Shown piece after piece: positions 1 to 7,216 of a stretch of DNA of 11,123 nucleotides. Origin of the DNA: JAOAFT01 sp035390885 (GTDB taxonomy: Bacteria; Bacteroidota; Ignavibacteria; UBA10030); assembly GCA_035390885.1 (NCBI GenBank), contig DAOOUW010000052.1, positions 1 to 11,123 of the forward strand, written 5' to 3'. The notes beneath the pieces were generated by a model that worked only from the letters and a program-made list of their open reading frames with translations, did no database searches and was not told the origin of the DNA. A program made the position numbers and the translations under genes. The first letter of the stretch is position 1, and every line of letters begins with the position of its first letter.

Positions 1-542
1 GAGTTGGACGAAAACCGATTAAAATTCCTAAAGGCGTAACAGTTCATTATAACAACCACACCATTCAGGTTAAAGGCGCTAAAGGCGAGTTGCAAGATAT
101 GGTTCATCCGTTGATTGATGTTGCCATTCAAGACGATGAAATAGTTGTTGTGCGAAATTCGGATGAGAAGGAGGTGCGCTCTCTCCATGGTTTGTGGCGA
201 GCGAATATTCAAAATATGATTGTTGGCGTTACAGAGGGTTATTCAAAAAAATTAGAGATCGTCGGAGTAGGATATCGTGCAGAGATGAAGGGGAATAAGT
301 TGAATCTTGTGTTAGGATTTAGTCATCCAATTCTATTTGCGCCTCCGGAAGGAGTTAAAATTGAAGTTCCAACACAAACTAATATTATTATAAGTGGAAT
401 TCATAAGCAACTTGTCGGCTTGGTTGCAGCAAAAATACGTTCGTTCAGACCGCCAGAACCATATAAAGGAAAAGGCATTAAATACGAAGGTGAATTCATC
501 CGCAGAAAAGCTGGAAAAGCTGCTGCTACAGGTACGAAGTAA
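1..542 (+). CDS. rplF: 50S ribosomal protein L6 (5'-partial)
   Basis: L6 binds 23S rRNA near the GTPase-associated region of the large subunit. The open frame enters at base 3 with V-G-R-K-P-I-K-I-P-K-G, which matches the usual L6 N-terminus (M-S-R-V-G-K-K-P-I). Only about three codons lie outside the window, and bases 1-2 are the end of an Arg codon. About 179 residues are visible, close to the family length of about 180. The C-terminal half carries the L6 signature around P-P-E-P-Y-K-G-K-G-I-K-Y, followed by a basic end. An internal ATG at 90 is not the start, because the conserved N-terminal strand lies upstream of it. rplR follows after 21 nt, the normal spc-operon order. Confidence 0.97.
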   Translation, partial: VGRKPIKIPKGVTVHYNNHTIQVKGAKGELQDMVHPLIDVAIQDDEIVVVRNSDEKEVRSLHGLWRANIQNMIVGVTEGYSKKLEIVGVGYRAEMKGNKLNLVLGFSHPILFAPPEGVKIEVPTQTNIIISGIHKQLVGLVAAKIRSFRPPEPYKGKGIKYEGEFIRRKAGKAAATGTK

Positions 543-563
543 GTTTATTAAGGATAGTGTGAT

Positions 564-932
564 ATGATAACAAATAAATCACAGAGTAAGAGAATAAAAA
601 AGAAAAATCGTATTCGTAAAAAGATACAAGGCACCCCTGAATGTCCTCGATTAGTTGTGTTTCGGAGTACAAAGCATGCGTATGCGCAAATTGTTGATGA
701 TCTAAGCGGAAAGACCTTGTTGTCTGTGTCGACTCTCTCGAAAGAAGTTCGAGATGAAGCGAAGACTATTGCAAAACCGGTCGAACGTTTTAAGTTTATC
801 GGAAAAGCAATCGCAAAGAAAGCAATAGAGAATAATATTACTAAAGTTGTATTTGATCGTAATGGTTACTTATACCATGGTCGTATAAAAGCCCTTGCCG
901 ATGGAGCGCGAGAAGGCGGATTGAAATTTTAA
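564..932 (+). CDS. rplR: 50S ribosomal protein L18
   Basis: L18 binds 5S rRNA and helps mount it in the central protuberance of the 50S subunit. The 122-residue product has the expected very basic N-terminus (R-I-K-K-K-N-R-I-R-K-K). The typical core follows: P-R-L-V-V-F-R-S, then a Y-A-Q-I-V-D-D segment. The family's C-terminal signature is V-V-F-D-R-N-G-Y-L-Y-H-G-R-I-K-A-L-A-D-G-A-R-E-G-G-L. Length is normal. An AAGGAT Shine-Dalgarno-like site lies just upstream of the ATG. It sits between rplF (21 nt) and rpsE (15 nt), as in nearly all bacterial spc operons. Confidence 0.98.
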   Translation: MITNKSQSKRIKKKNRIRKKIQGTPECPRLVVFRSTKHAYAQIVDDLSGKTLLSVSTLSKEVRDEAKTIAKPVERFKFIGKAIAKKAIENNITKVVFDRNGYLYHGRIKALADGAREGGLKF

Positions 933-947
933 TGTGGACGAAATGAT

Positions 948-1451
948 ATGACAAAAGTGAGAGCAAGTGAACTTGAATTAAAAGAACGATTAGTAACAGT
1001 AAATCGAGTCGCAAAAGTTGTCAAAGGTGGACGTCGGTTTAGCTTCAACGCTATTGTTGTTGTTGGCGATGGCAATGGGCATGTCGGTATTGGTTTAGGA
1101 AAAGCCAATGAAGTTGCAAATGCAATTTCTAAAGGCACCGATGATGCAAAGAAAAATGTGTATAAAGTTCCAGTTGTGAACGGCACAGTACCGCACGAAA
1201 TCATTGGAAAATTTGGAGCGGCAAAAGTTCTCATCAAACCAGCAAGACCTGGAACGGGACTGATTGCCGGCGGTGGCGTACGTGCAGTGCTTGAGATGGC
1301 TGGCGTCAAAGATGTTCTCACCAAACAACTTGGATCATCAAATGCACATAACGTTGTGAAGGCGACGATGAGCGCTTTACTTAGTCTTTCGGATGCTAAA
1401 ACGACTGCTTCACATCGTGGAATGACTTTGAAAGAACTTTTTAACCAATAA
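948..1451 (+). CDS. rpsE: 30S ribosomal protein S5
   Basis: S5 sits at the mRNA entry side of the 30S subunit and affects decoding accuracy. At 167 residues it is of normal length. The N-terminal RNA-binding domain is clear: R-V-A-K-V-V-K-G-G-R-R-F-S-F at about 20-33, then V-V-G-D-G-N-G-H-V-G-I-G-L-G-K-A. The C-terminal domain contains P-A-R-P-G-T-G-L-I-A-G-G-G-V-R and G-S-S-N-A-H-N-V-V-K-A-T. The ATG at 948 gives the conserved N-terminus but has only a weak purine stretch upstream, so translation may be coupled to rplR, which ends 15 nt earlier. Confidence 0.98.
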   Translation: MTKVRASELELKERLVTVNRVAKVVKGGRRFSFNAIVVVGDGNGHVGIGLGKANEVANAISKGTDDAKKNVYKVPVVNGTVPHEIIGKFGAAKVLIKPARPGTGLIAGGGVRAVLEMAGVKDVLTKQLGSSNAHNVVKATMSALLSLSDAKTTASHRGMTLKELFNQ

Positions 1452-1469
1452 ATTGTTGAGTAGGTTCGC

Positions 1470-1661
1470 ATGGTAGAACAAAAGAAACTAAAGATAACGC
1501 AAATAAAGAGCGTTATAGAACAAAAGAAAAATGCAAAGCTCATCATCGAAGCGCTTGGGCTTGGAAGACCAAATTATTCTGTGATCAAGAATGATACGCC
1601 ACAGATTCGCGGAATGATTAAAAAAGTAAGTCATCTAGTAAAAGTTGAAGAGGTTCAGTAA
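1470..1661 (+). CDS. rpmD: 50S ribosomal protein L30
   Basis: L30 is a small 50S protein found in many but not all bacteria. The 63-residue product has the single-domain L30 pattern: a first strand K-L-K-I-T-Q-I-K-S, then A-L-G-L-G-R-P-N-Y-S-V-I-K-N-D-T-P-Q-I-R-G-M-I, and a last strand H-L-V-K-V-E-E. Its stop overlaps the rplO start by one base (TAATG), which predicts translational coupling. The position between rpsE and rplO is the standard one. Confidence 0.97.
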   Translation: MVEQKKLKITQIKSVIEQKKNAKLIIEALGLGRPNYSVIKNDTPQIRGMIKKVSHLVKVEEVQ

Positions 1662-2146
1662 TGGCAAAGGATATTTTAAGTCGGTTAACCCCTGCAGAAG
1701 GATCTCGAAAAAAAATGAAACGAATTGGCCGTGGGCAAGGTTCCGGCCACGGTGGAACAGCGACACGCGGTCATAAAGGCGCCAAGTCGCGCTCTGGCCA
1801 TAAATATAAACTATGGTTCGAGGGCGGTCAGATGCCGCTGACACGACAAGTTCCGAAGTTTGGATTTAAAAGTCGGAACCGTATTGAGATGCAAATTATC
1901 AATGTTGGCAATCTCTCAAAACTTGTTGAAGAGAAAAAAATTGCTGATGGCGTTGTAACGCCAGAGATTCTATTTTCATTAGGCGTGCTGTCGAAGAAGA
2001 ACAACCCCGTCAAAATTTTGGGCGATGGCACGCTCGATGTGAAGTTAGCTGTGTCGGCCCATGCCTTCAGTAAAACGGCAATTCAAAAAATTGAATCTGC
2101 TGGCGGTAAAGTTACAGTACTTTCAACAACAACCACAAAGCCATGA
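1661..2146 (+). CDS. rplO: 50S ribosomal protein L15
   Basis: L15 is a late-assembling 50S protein with a long Gly/Arg-rich extension that penetrates 23S rRNA. The 161-residue product shows this extension at about residues 20-45 (R-I-G-R-G-Q-G-S-G-H-G-G, then R-G-H-K-G-A-K-S-R-S-G). It is followed by F-E-G-G-Q-M-P-L-T-R and K-F-G-F-K-S-R-N-R. The globular C-terminal domain includes K-I-L-G-D-G-T-L and the terminal S-A-G-G-K-V-T. A GAGG element inside the end of rpmD sits at a suitable distance from the ATG. It overlaps rpmD by 1 nt and secY by 4 nt (ATGA), a tight coupling typical of this operon. Confidence 0.97.
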   Translation: MAKDILSRLTPAEGSRKKMKRIGRGQGSGHGGTATRGHKGAKSRSGHKYKLWFEGGQMPLTRQVPKFGFKSRNRIEMQIINVGNLSKLVEEKKIADGVVTPEILFSLGVLSKKNNPVKILGDGTLDVKLAVSAHAFSKTAIQKIESAGGKVTVLSTTTTKP

Positions 2147-3480
2147 GCAAACTGACAGATACTTTTACCAATATTTTTAAGATTCAGGAACTTCGAGAGC
2201 GGCTGATTTTTACTGCTCTTCTCCTTATTGTTGTGCGTATCGGCTCTCACATCACGTTACCCGGAGTCGACGCAGTGCTCCTTGCAGATAGCATTCGAAA
2301 ATCATCGGAGAATACGCTCTTTGGACTCTATGATTTGTTTGTGGGCGGCGCATTTAGCAATGCCGCAATCTTTGCGTTAGGCATTATGCCTTATATAAGT
2401 TCATCGATCGTAATTCAGTTGCTTGGAGCTGTTTTCCCTTATTTTGCAAAACTGCAGAAAGAAGGAGAAGAGGGAAGGAAAAAAATTACTCAGTATACGA
2501 GATATGGTACAGTGCTGATATCGATGTTACAAGGTTGGGGAGTTGCAGTAAAACTTGTACATACGAATTCGGGTGGATTGCCGATTGTTCCCGCTGAAAT
2601 TCAAGGAATGGGATTCTATCTATCGACAATGACTTTTTTAACGGCTGGTACTATATTTATGATGTGGTTGGGCGAGCAAATAACTGAAAAGGGAATTGGG
2701 AACGGAATTTCACTCATTATCTTTATCGGAATTGTCGCACGCTTCCCCCATGCCGTCTTCGATGAGATTCAGCTTGTCATTGCTGGTTCGCGAAACCTCA
2801 TCGTTGAAATTGTTATTTTCATTGCAATGGGATTCATTGTGGCTGGCGTTGTTTATTTAACGCAAGGAACTCGGAGAATTCCTGTTCAGTATGCAAAACG
2901 AGTCGTTGGAAGAAAAGTTTATGGCGGTGTTACCCAGTACATTCCGCTTCGCGTCAATACTGCTGGCGTTATGCCAATTATTTTCGCACAGGCAATTATG
3001 TTTATTCCTCAAATTATTTTTTCGTTCTTCCCTGAAAGCGAAGTTATGCAGACGCTTGCAACAGATTGGTTTGGATACACATCATGGCCGTATTCAATTA
3101 TTTATGCAGTAATGATTGTTTTCTTCACGTACTTCTATACGGCGGTAGCTTTCAATCCAAAAGATGTTGCAGATAATATGAAGAAGCAGGGTGGATTTAT
3201 TCCGGGTATTCGACCTGGCGCGCATACTGCTGAGTATATAGATAATATTCTGACAAAAATAACATTGCCTGGTTCAATTTTTCTTGCTATAGTTGCTATT
3301 CTGCCAACGATAATGATGCGCTTCGGGATTACGCCTGCTTTTGCGTCATTCTTTGGCGGAACAAGTTTACTCATTGTTGTTGGCGTAGCGCTCGATACGC
3401 TTCAACAGATAGAATCTCATTTATTGATGCGCCATTATGACGGATTTATGAAGAGCGGAAAAATTCGCGGCAGGCGATAA
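2143..3480 (+). CDS. secY: Protein translocase channel subunit SecY
   Basis: SecY forms the inner-membrane channel through which SecA- or ribosome-driven proteins are exported or inserted. At 445 residues with about ten hydrophobic segments it matches the family. The N-terminus F-K-I-Q-E-L-R-E-R precedes TM1. The plug and first signature (F-A-L-G-I-M-P-Y-I-S-S-S-I) lie at about 77-89. The second signature (L-G-E-Q-I-T-E-K-G-I-G-N-G-I-S) is at about 176-190. The cytosolic C4 loop has R-R-I-P-V-Q-Y-A-K-R at 244-253. The C5 loop has G-F-I-P-G-I-R-P-G, with the arginine needed for SecA-driven transport at 357. The ATG start overlaps the rplO stop (ATGA). map follows 13 nt later, with no adk between. 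Confidence 0.98.
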   Translation: MSKLTDTFTNIFKIQELRERLIFTALLLIVVRIGSHITLPGVDAVLLADSIRKSSENTLFGLYDLFVGGAFSNAAIFALGIMPYISSSIVIQLLGAVFPYFAKLQKEGEEGRKKITQYTRYGTVLISMLQGWGVAVKLVHTNSGGLPIVPAEIQGMGFYLSTMTFLTAGTIFMMWLGEQITEKGIGNGISLIIFIGIVARFPHAVFDEIQLVIAGSRNLIVEIVIFIAMGFIVAGVVYLTQGTRRIPVQYAKRVVGRKVYGGVTQYIPLRVNTAGVMPIIFAQAIMFIPQIIFSFFPESEVMQTLATDWFGYTSWPYSIIYAVMIVFFTYFYTAVAFNPKDVADNMKKQGGFIPGIRPGAHTAEYIDNILTKITLPGSIFLAIVAILPTIMMRFGITPAFASFFGGTSLLIVVGVALDTLQQIESHLLMRHYDGFMKSGKIRGRR

Positions 3481-3493
3481 TGAATGGTGGTAT

Positions 3494-4258
3494 ATGATCT
3501 CGCTTAAGACAGATGAAGAAATAGAAAGAATGCGAGAGAGCAATCGAATTGTTGCTGATGTACTTAAACTTATAGGATCAATGCTTCAACCTGGCATAAC
3601 AACAATGGAATTGGATCGTGTTGCAGAAGATTATATTCGATCGAACGACGGTGAGCCCGCATTTAAAGGATATGGATGGGATAAGCAGAATTTATTTCCT
3701 GCGACACTCTGTACATCAATTAATGAAGAAGTAGTCCATGGAATACCGAGTCATCGTGAATTGCAAGAAGGAGATCTACTTTCCATTGATGTTGGAGTAA
3801 AGAAGAATGGGTACTATGGAGATGGAGCTTGGTCTTTTGCAATTGGACGAGTTACGGAAGAAAAACAGCGCTTGCTTATGGTAACACAAGAAGCGCTTGA
3901 AAAAGGAATTGAACAAGCACGAGTTGGAAAGAAGTTGCACGACATTTCCGCGACAATACAACAATATGTGGAAGCAAATGGCTTCTCGGTCGTACGTGAT
4001 TTAGTCGGGCACGGCATTGGCGCCCAGTTACACGAAGAACCATCAGTGCCGAATTATGGGAAACCAGGAACTGGTCCTGAGTTAAAGAATGGAATGACGT
4101 TGGCAATAGAGCCAATGGTGAACAGTGGAACGTGGAAAGTAAAAGTTTTGTCAGATGGTTGGACGGTTGTAACAGCAGATAAGAAACCATCGGCACATTT
4201 TGAGCATACGATTGCAATGGTTAATGGCAATGCAGAAATATTAACTCGATCGGAGTAA
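3494..4258 (+). CDS. map: Methionine aminopeptidase, type Ia
   Basis: This cytosolic metalloenzyme removes the initiator Met from nascent proteins after deformylation. The 254-residue length and lack of an N-terminal extension fit type Ia. The five metal ligands of the pita-bread fold are all visible: D99 (in I-D-V-G), D110 (in G-D-G-A-W), H173 (in V-G-H-G-I-G), E206 (in A-I-E-P-M) and E237 (in H-F-E-H-T). H82 in V-H-G-I-P is the conserved substrate-side histidine. A GGTGG stretch precedes the ATG closely. The gene sits between secY and infA as in Bacteroidota-type operons, and its stop codon directly abuts the infA ATG. Confidence 0.98.
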   Translation: MISLKTDEEIERMRESNRIVADVLKLIGSMLQPGITTMELDRVAEDYIRSNDGEPAFKGYGWDKQNLFPATLCTSINEEVVHGIPSHRELQEGDLLSIDVGVKKNGYYGDGAWSFAIGRVTEEKQRLLMVTQEALEKGIEQARVGKKLHDISATIQQYVEANGFSVVRDLVGHGIGAQLHEEPSVPNYGKPGTGPELKNGMTLAIEPMVNSGTWKVKVLSDGWTVVTADKKPSAHFEHTIAMVNGNAEILTRSE

Positions 4259-4477
4259 ATGGCAAAGCAAGGTCCAATTAAAATGGATGGTATTATCATC
4301 GAAACATTGCCGAATGCAACGTTTCGAGTGAAGCTTGATAACGGAGTGGAAATTCTTGCTCATATCTCTGGTAAGATGCGTATGCATTATATCAAGATTT
4401 TAGTCGGTGACAGAGTAACGGTAGAATTATCGCCGTATGATTTATCAAAAGGGCGAATTACATATCGTTACAAATAA
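4259..4477 (+). CDS. infA: Translation initiation factor IF-1
   Basis: IF-1 binds the 30S A site and assists IF-2 and IF-3 during initiation. The 72-residue product is the standard size and a full OB-fold. Visible motifs are E-T-L-P-N-A-T-F-R-V-K-L-D-N-G, then H-I-S-G-K-M-R, a G-D-R-V-T-V-E-L-S-P-Y-D-L segment, and the terminal G-R-I-T-Y-R-Y-K. The ATG at 4259 follows the map stop with no gap. The only Shine-Dalgarno element is GGAG at 4252-4255 inside the last map codons, just 3 nt from the ATG, so coupling to map is likely. The start is fixed by the canonical M-A-K N-terminus and full length. Confidence 0.98.
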   Translation: MAKQGPIKMDGIIIETLPNATFRVKLDNGVEILAHISGKMRMHYIKILVGDRVTVELSPYDLSKGRITYRYK

Positions 4478-4528
4478 ACTGTTTTTGAATGGATTTAAAT
4501 TAGCAGTGATCGTTGAGGAGATTTGAAT

Positions 4529-4642
4529 ATGAAAGTTCGATCATCAGTAAAAAAATTATGTGAACATTGTAAAATCATCCGCCGTAAAGGCGTTGTTCGG
4601 GTGATCTGTAAAAATCCAAAACACAAGCAACGACAAGGATAA
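4529..4642 (+). CDS. rpmJ: 50S ribosomal protein L36 (zinc-binding form)
   Basis: L36 is the smallest ribosomal protein and binds domain VI-proximal 23S rRNA late in 50S assembly. This short frame encodes exactly 37 residues: M-K-V-R-S-S-V-K-K-L-C-E-H-C at the start and N-P-K-H-K-Q-R-Q-G at the end. The zinc ribbon ligands C11, C14, C27 and H32 are all present, so it is the zinc-containing C+ form. A strong GAGGAG Shine-Dalgarno element at 4515-4520 lies 8 nt before the ATG. It stands between infA (51 nt) and rpsM (15 nt), the standard position. Confidence 0.97.
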   Translation: MKVRSSVKKLCEHCKIIRRKGVVRVICKNPKHKQRQG

Positions 4643-4657
4643 ACAAGGAGTACGTAC

Positions 4658-5041
4658 GTGGCTCGTATAGCTGGAATTGATTTACCAAAAAATAAACACA
4701 TTGACATTGCATTGACCTATATCTATGGAATTGGAAGATCAACTGCAAAAGAAATATTGAAAGAAGCCAATGTTAGTAGCACGAAGCGGGTTTCGGAACT
4801 TAACGATGAAGAAGTTGCCGCTATTCGTTCTATTATCCAATCCGATTACAAAGTTGAGGGAGCTTTGCGAAGCGAAGTTCAACTGAACATCAAGCGACTC
4901 ATGGATATTGGATGTTATCGTGGAATACGGCACAGAAAAGGATTGCCGGTTCGTGGACAAAGGACGCGTACCAATTCCCGCACACGGAAAGGTAAACGGA
5001 AGACTGTGGCAGGAAAGAAAAAAGCTTCTGAAAAGAAGTAA
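4658..5041 (+). CDS. rpsM: 30S ribosomal protein S13
   Basis: S13 lies in the head of the 30S subunit, contacts the P-site tRNA and takes part in inter-subunit bridges. The 127-residue product begins A-R-I-A-G-I-D-L-P-K-N-K after the initiator Met, the family's usual N-terminus. It contains the helix-two-turn-helix motif Y-I-Y-G-I-G-R-S-T-A-K-E-I-L at about 22-35. The conserved C-terminal part is C-Y-R-G-I-R-H-R-K-G-L-P-V-R-G-Q-R-T-R-T-N-S-R-T-R-K-G, followed by a Lys-rich tail. The start codon is GTG, supported by AAGGAG at 4645-4650 with 7 nt spacing and by the conserved N-terminus. It is the first gene of the classical alpha-operon set. Confidence 0.97.
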   Translation: MARIAGIDLPKNKHIDIALTYIYGIGRSTAKEILKEANVSSTKRVSELNDEEVAAIRSIIQSDYKVEGALRSEVQLNIKRLMDIGCYRGIRHRKGLPVRGQRTRTNSRTRKGKRKTVAGKKKASEKK

Positions 5042-5079
5042 TACTATAAATTGATTTAAGTAACGAAAGGAAAACGTCT

Positions 5080-5478
5080 GTGGCTAAACAAGGTTCAACG
5101 CCTGTAACGAAGAAAAAAAAGAAAATACATGTTGATGTCAACGGGAAAGCCTTTATTACGGCTACGTTCAATAACACAATTGTAACGTTGGCTGATATGT
5201 ATGGGAATGTAATTGCGTGGTCTACCTCGGGGAAAAATGGTTTTAAGGGCTCCAAAAAAAGTACCCCCTTTGCCGCACAGGTTGCCGCCGAAGCTGCCGC
5301 CAAAGAAGCGTATGATCTTGGATTACGACGAGTAGAAGTGTACATCAAAGGTCCCGGCGGTGGACGGGAAGCGGCTGTTCGATCGCTGCAAACAGCTGGA
5401 TTGGAAATAACCATTATCAGAGATATAACCCCAATTCCACATAATGGATGTCGGCCTCCAAAACGACGACGAGTATAA
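5080..5478 (+). CDS. rpsK: 30S ribosomal protein S11
   Basis: S11 is part of the 30S platform near the E site and the Shine-Dalgarno duplex. The 132-residue product has a Lys-rich N-terminus (K-K-K-K-K at about 11-15), then the core strand A-F-I-T-A-T-F-N-N-T-I-V-T. Family signatures follow: G-F-K-G-S-K-K-S-T-P-F-A-A-Q, V-Y-I-K-G-P-G-G-G-R-E-A-A, and the terminal D-I-T-P-I-P-H-N-G-C-R-P-P-K-R-R-R. It uses a GTG start at 5080 with GAAAGG at 5065-5070 upstream. The Lys codons include an eight-A run at 5113-5120. It follows rpsM after 38 nt. Confidence 0.97.
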   Translation: MAKQGSTPVTKKKKKIHVDVNGKAFITATFNNTIVTLADMYGNVIAWSTSGKNGFKGSKKSTPFAAQVAAEAAAKEAYDLGLRRVEVYIKGPGGGREAAVRSLQTAGLEITIIRDITPIPHNGCRPPKRRRV

Positions 5479-5536
5479 CGAAAGAATACTGTGTTACAGA
5501 AACGACACATGCATTTGAATTTAATGTAGGAGAATT

Positions 5537-6166
5537 ATGGCGCGATATATAAATGCCAACTGTAAATTGTGTAGAAGAGAACGACAGAAGTTGTTCCTCA
5601 AAGGAGTAAAATGTTTGACGGAAAAATGTCCAATGGAGAAGCGGAACTATCCACCCGGTCAACATGGACAAAACCGACGGATGAGAATATCTGAATACGG
5701 CTTACAGCTTCGAGAAAAGCAAAAAGTACGCAAGATGTATGGAATTTTGGAAGCACAATTCCGAAATTATTTTGAGCGTGCTTTAAGTCAACCAGGCCGC
5801 ACAGGAGACGCACTGGTTAAATTGCTGGAACGCCGGTTCGACAATGTTGTCTATCGTTTGGGATTTGCTCCTTCTAGAAAAGCAGCACGTCAATTGATCA
5901 TTCATCGTCACTTTACGATCAATAATAAAATTGTCGATGTCCCCTCATATCTTCTAAAGCCAGGGGATGTTATTCAGGTGCGGGAAAAGAGCAAAAAGCT
6001 CACTCTCATTCACGATTCGATGAAACGCGTGAAAGACGCATCAATGCTGCCCTGGTTAAGCATCGATAAAGCAACGATGACAGGAACGTTCCTCAACATT
6101 CCAGAACGGGCAGATATTCCACTGAATGCAAATGAACAATTGATTGTTGAATTGTATTCAAAGTAA
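5537..6166 (+). CDS. rpsD: 30S ribosomal protein S4, four-cysteine zinc form
   Basis: S4 nucleates 30S assembly on the 5' domain of 16S rRNA and, in several bacteria, represses its own alpha operon. The 209-residue product starts M-A-R-Y and has C9, C12, C26 and C31, the four-cysteine zinc-ribbon arrangement seen in some S4 proteins. The conserved R-R-N-Y-P-P-G-Q-H-G-Q follows at about 41-51. The S4 RNA-binding domain lies at about 97-160: L-E-R-R-F-D-N-V-V-Y-R-L-G-F-A, R-K-A-A-R-Q-L-I-I-H-R-H, and L-L-K-P-G-D-V-I. AGGAGA at 5528-5533 precedes the ATG. A 58-nt gap separates it from rpsK. Confidence 0.98.
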   Translation: MARYINANCKLCRRERQKLFLKGVKCLTEKCPMEKRNYPPGQHGQNRRMRISEYGLQLREKQKVRKMYGILEAQFRNYFERALSQPGRTGDALVKLLERRFDNVVYRLGFAPSRKAARQLIIHRHFTINNKIVDVPSYLLKPGDVIQVREKSKKLTLIHDSMKRVKDASMLPWLSIDKATMTGTFLNIPERADIPLNANEQLIVELYSK

Positions 6167-6182
6167 TTAACAAAACATTTTA

Positions 6183-6202
6183 TCCTCGAACGAATACGAG
6201 GG
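6183..6202 (+). promoter_or_regulatory. Short hairpin just upstream of rpoA
   Basis: In the 46-nt rpsD-rpoA gap, CCTCG (6184-6188) pairs perfectly with CGAGG (6197-6201) around an 8-nt loop. A T-G wobble pair can be added outside. The rpoA Shine-Dalgarno element (GAAAGG, 6206-6211) begins a few bases after the stem. No T-tract follows, so it is not an intrinsic terminator. It could modulate rpoA translation or protect an mRNA end, but this is inference from a five-pair stem that could arise by chance. Confidence 0.3.
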
Positions 6203-6212
6203 AAAGAAAGGT

Positions 6213-7187
6213 ATGAGCACAATGCAAATGCCAGAAAATGTCGAACTTGAACAGTCGACGGCAACACCAACATTTGGAAGATATATCCTTCAGCCTTTAG
6301 AAAAGGGTTTTGGCGTTACGGTAGGAAATTCTATGCGGCGCGTATTGCTCTCGTCGCTTCCAGGAACTGCTATTACAGCCATCCGCATTGAAGGCGTTCA
6401 ACATGAATTTTCTACGGTTAAGGGAATGGTAGAAGATATTGCAGATTTCATTTTGAATTTGAAACAGGTGCGGTTTAAACCTATTAGCAAGCGTGCAACA
6501 AGAGCAGTGATTCACATTAAGGGTCCGTGTGAATTCTTTGCGGGCGATATTGCTAAATTTACTGATGAAGTAGAAGTACTGAATCCTTCGTGTCACCTTG
6601 CAACTTTGAACGCTGAAGCTGATTTTGAACTCGAATTGCGGTTTGGCAGAGGCAAGGGCTATGTAACAGCCGAAGAAAATAAAATGGTCGATCAACCAGT
6701 AGGTACAATACCGATCGATTCCATATTTACACCAATTAAAAACGTAACGTTTGTTGTTGAGCCAACACGCGTTGGTGGACAAACAGATTTTGAAAAACTT
6801 ATACTGGAAATAGAAACCGATGGCTCTATTACGCCTCAAGACGCAGTCATTATGGCTGCAAAGATTCTTCGAGATCACATCCAACTCTTTATCAATTTAG
6901 GAGCTGAACCGGAAACAGATAAACAGGAATCGGATCAGGAAGCTGAAGTTGCTCGCATTCGGAAAATTCTACAGATGTCAGTTGATGAATTGGAACTTTC
7001 TGTGAGATCACACAACTGCCTTCGATCTGCAAATATTAAGACGATGGCGGATTTAGTTCGTCGGAGTGAAACAGAATTATTGAAGTTCCGAAATTTCGGC
7101 AGAAAATCTTTAGCTGAATTATCCGAAATTATTGAGCAATATGGGCTGAAATTTGGCATGGATGTCGAAAAGTATTTGAAAGACTGA
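6213..7187 (+). CDS. rpoA: DNA-directed RNA polymerase subunit alpha
   Basis: The alpha dimer scaffolds RNA polymerase assembly, and its C-terminal domain contacts UP-element DNA and activators. The 324-residue product is of normal length. The N-terminal domain (about 1-232) contains F-G-R-Y-I-L-Q-P-L-E-K-G-F-G, then G-N-S-M-R-R-V-L-L-S-S-L-P-G-T at 38-52. A Glu/Asp/Gln-rich linker covers about 231-247. The C-terminal domain (about 255-320) has E-L-E-L-S-V-R-S-H-N-C-L with the DNA-binding arginine at 265, then K-F-R-N-F-G-R-K-S-L and G-L-K-F-G-M. ATG at 6213 is served by GAAAGG. Placement between rpsD and rplQ is standard. Confidence 0.98.
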   Translation: MSTMQMPENVELEQSTATPTFGRYILQPLEKGFGVTVGNSMRRVLLSSLPGTAITAIRIEGVQHEFSTVKGMVEDIADFILNLKQVRFKPISKRATRAVIHIKGPCEFFAGDIAKFTDEVEVLNPSCHLATLNAEADFELELRFGRGKGYVTAEENKMVDQPVGTIPIDSIFTPIKNVTFVVEPTRVGGQTDFEKLILEIETDGSITPQDAVIMAAKILRDHIQLFINLGAEPETDKQESDQEAEVARIRKILQMSVDELELSVRSHNCLRSANIKTMADLVRRSETELLKFRNFGRKSLAELSEIIEQYGLKFGMDVEKYLKD

Positions 7188-7216
7188 ACACAAAGCGTTT
7201 ATAAGGATATTGAACT

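Noticed and set aside
943..951. Two-codon mini-frame (ATG ATA TGA) overlapping the rpsE start
   Set aside because: Such start-stop pairs are frequent by chance and no ribosome site or conservation can be judged here.
929..1546. 205-codon open frame on the - strand opposite rpsE
   Set aside because: It is antisense to a certain ribosomal gene, its product shows no family pattern, and it arises from the codon use of rpsE.
4650..4659. Palindrome GTACGTAC/ACGTACGT next to the rpsM GTG start as an operator
   Set aside because: It is a short self-complementary octamer between the Shine-Dalgarno site and the start; chance is a sufficient explanation and no second copy was noticed.
4899..5510. 203-codon open frame on the - strand opposite rpsK
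   Set aside because: It is antisense to rpsM and rpsK, has no recognisable domains and no credible ribosome site; a shadow of the real genes.
6297..6884. 195-codon open frame on the - strand opposite rpoA
   Set aside because: It overlaps a highly conserved gene and its composition (many Cys, Asn and Phe) looks like antisense translation.
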